Part shown: one piece after another, positions 6,182 to 7,237 of the stretch | How positions within the stretch are numbered: position 1 is the first letter of the stretch | Layout of the letters: every line of letters starts with the position of its first letter | From: Phycisphaerae bacterium | GTDB lineage: Bacteria > Planctomycetota > Phycisphaerae > UBA1845 > PWPN01 | DNA length: 7,237 nt | Direction: 5' to 3' | Assembly: GCA_026647385.1 (NCBI GenBank) | Contig: JAPKGY010000141.1 | Location: forward strand, 1-7,237 | The notes under the pieces: generated by a model | What the model saw: the letters and a program-made list of their open reading frames with translations, nothing else | Told to the model about the DNA's origin: nothing | Databases searched by the model: none | Translations under genes and position numbers: made by a program

Positions 6182-7195
6182 TTACTCCAAACACTTCTTC
6201 ACGAAGGCCAACAGCCGCGGAACCAGGGCGTCGTACGTGAACAGCTCCCGCACCTGCGCCCGCATCCGGGCCGTGACGGCCTCGCGTTCGTCGGGATGGC
6301 TCAGGAAGTGCTCCGCCCGCTCGGCAAAGGAGGCGGGCCCGTCGAACGTGATCCGATGCAGGTCTTCAAATGCCATTTCGGCACAGTTGAATCGCCGGTC
6401 GCCGGGATCCCACGGGTTCTGCTCCAGGAGATACTCCGCGCTGACGTCGAGAAAATCCTGAGTCGGGCGGCCGGTCATCTCGAGCCGGCGAAGTCGCCCT
6501 TCGACGAAATCCGCCGGCAATTCGCCGTTCGATATCCGCCGAGGCTCGCGCACCTCGTGCTCGACCAGCCAGCGACGGAAACTCTCGTAGGCCGGCGGCT
6601 CGAAATCAAACGGATTCCACCGGATCAGCATGAATCCGCCCGCGCCCACCGTTTCAAGCACCCGCTGGTGCAGGGCCAGACTCGTCCCCATGTGCAGGTT
6701 GATCCGGGCATGCCGCGCGATCCGGCCCAGATGATGCCCGTGCTCCGCCACGCCCCTCGCGTAGCGCCCGAACCGCGGATGATTCTCCCAGCCGCGGCCG
6801 TAAAGGTGTACCACCCGTCCCGTCAAATCCGCCCAGTCCGCGACCCACGCCAGCGTCGCGTGCCGCAACGTCCGATCCGCCAGCGGCCGAACGTACACGC
6901 TCATCAGTCGGTCCCGCACGGCCGAATCCCGAACCACGATGCCCGTCCGCTCCTCCGCCTGCCGAAGCAACCCGTTCAGGTCGTAACCCCCGTTGAACCG
7001 GGAACTGCCCATGAGCTCCCGCGTACCGTCAAAGAACGCGTCCATCAGCGCCTGCACGCGGGGATGCCCCGCCCCGGCCCGCAGCCGTGCGTGCAGCGCC
7101 TCGGGCGTCTCGCCGTCACCCTGCGCGGAGACGGCAAAGGCGGGCGCAACCAGGAACTCGCCCTCGCCGCCGCCATCGAAATGAGCGGGTTGCAA
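6182..7195 (-). CDS. CgeB-like glycosyltransferase (GT-B C-terminal domain), N-terminus probably incomplete
   Basis: Read on the minus strand from TTG 7195 to TAA at 6184-6182, the product has 337 residues. The middle and C-terminal parts match the CgeB / Glyco_trans_1_2 (PF13524) type: 'HLYGRGWENHPRFGRYARG' (129-147), 'LGRIARHARINLHM' (155-168), 'LHQRVLETVGAGGFMLIRWN' (174-193), then 'LHRITFDGPASFAERAEHFL' and 'FTYDALVPRLLAFV' near the end. The 'HQR...GAGGF' segment corresponds to the nucleotide-sugar site of GT-B enzymes. The first 110 residues do not start with the usual Rossmann strand. 'GETPEALHARLRAG' (28-41) looks like the middle of longer family members, which carry another N-terminal domain. 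An in-frame TAA at 7207-7205 blocks extension, and TTG 7195 lacks a well-spaced SD; ATG at 7045 is the next choice. Probable role: cytoplasmic sugar transfer to a glycan or protein; donor and acceptor are unknown. It is convergent to the TPR gene, so it belongs to a separate transcript. Confidence 0.8.
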   Translation of the reverse strand: MQPAHFDGGGEGEFLVAPAFAVSAQGDGETPEALHARLRAGAGHPRVQALMDAFFDGTRELMGSSRFNGGYDLNGLLRQAEERTGIVVRDSAVRDRLMSVYVRPLADRTLRHATLAWVADWADLTGRVVHLYGRGWENHPRFGRYARGVAEHGHHLGRIARHARINLHMGTSLALHQRVLETVGAGGFMLIRWNPFDFEPPAYESFRRWLVEHEVREPRRISNGELPADFVEGRLRRLEMTGRPTQDFLDVSAEYLLEQNPWDPGDRRFNCAEMAFEDLHRITFDGPASFAERAEHFLSHPDEREAVTARMRAQVRELFTYDALVPRLLAFVKKCLE

Positions 7196-7204
7196 AACGT
7201 CATG

Positions 7205-7237
7205 TTAATTGCCCTCGCCACCGACGGCGAAGACGGC
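7205..7237 (-). CDS. Possible end of an upstream minus-strand gene, or the interrupted N-terminal part of the CgeB-like gene
   Basis: Read on the minus strand from the window edge, ten codons give 'AVFAVGGEGN' and then TAA (7207-7205). Eight of the ten codons begin with G and eight end in G or C, a coding-like pattern, and they are in the same frame as the CgeB-like gene. It may be the C-terminus of a neighbour ending 10 bases before the next start, or part of the same protein cut by a stop. The stretch is too short to identify. Confidence 0.3.
   Translation of the reverse strand, partial: AVFAVGGEGN

Overview
The window is GC-rich with a strong preference for G or C at third codon positions. 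It carries four plus-strand genes (1 to 6069) and one convergent minus-strand gene (7195 to 6182). No rRNA, tRNA, CRISPR array, insertion sequence or phage gene was seen. The protein families are a threonine-type sulfatase-like enzyme ending in the 'LRxLGYV' tail, a bacterial TMTC-like membrane protein with TPRs, and a large CgeB-like glycosyltransferase. This mix is common in Planctomycetota (for example Phycisphaerae) and related environmental phyla. That assignment is an impression from family content and base composition, not a proven placement.

Layout. Positions 1-440 hold the C-terminal part of a SAM-dependent methyltransferase whose 5' end lies outside the window. After a 158-base gap with two small inverted repeats comes a 416-residue sulfatase-like (alkaline phosphatase superfamily) protein (599-1849). 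Overlapping its stop codon is a reading frame (1839-3665) for a KpsS/KpsC-like capsule-synthesis glycosyltransferase fused to a C-terminal Rossmann-like domain. Its first roughly 66 codons look non-coding and its true start is unclear. A 130-base gap with a weak terminator-like hairpin and a possible -10 element leads to a 757-residue membrane protein with about ten TM helices and a C-terminal TPR array (3796-6069). Between this and the convergent gene is a perfect 11-bp inverted repeat (6109-6119/6137-6147), likely a shared terminator. The last gene is a CgeB/GT1-like glycosyltransferase on the minus strand that looks N-terminally incomplete.

How the genes may work together. Four of the five belong to families that recur in surface polysaccharide or protein-glycosylation loci: methyltransferase, capsule-type transferase, TMTC-like GT-C protein and CgeB-like transferase. 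The window is best read as part of a cell-surface glycan assembly or decoration region. The fifth, the sulfatase-like protein, lacks the Cys/Ser needed for formylglycine and lacks a signal peptide. It may therefore be a phospho-hydrolase or transferase acting on a cytoplasmic intermediate rather than a scavenging sulfatase. No known complete pathway can be named from this window, and no system can be shown to be new from sequence alone. The best candidates for follow-up are the threonine-type enzyme, the transferase-Rossmann fusion and the interrupted N-terminus at the right edge.
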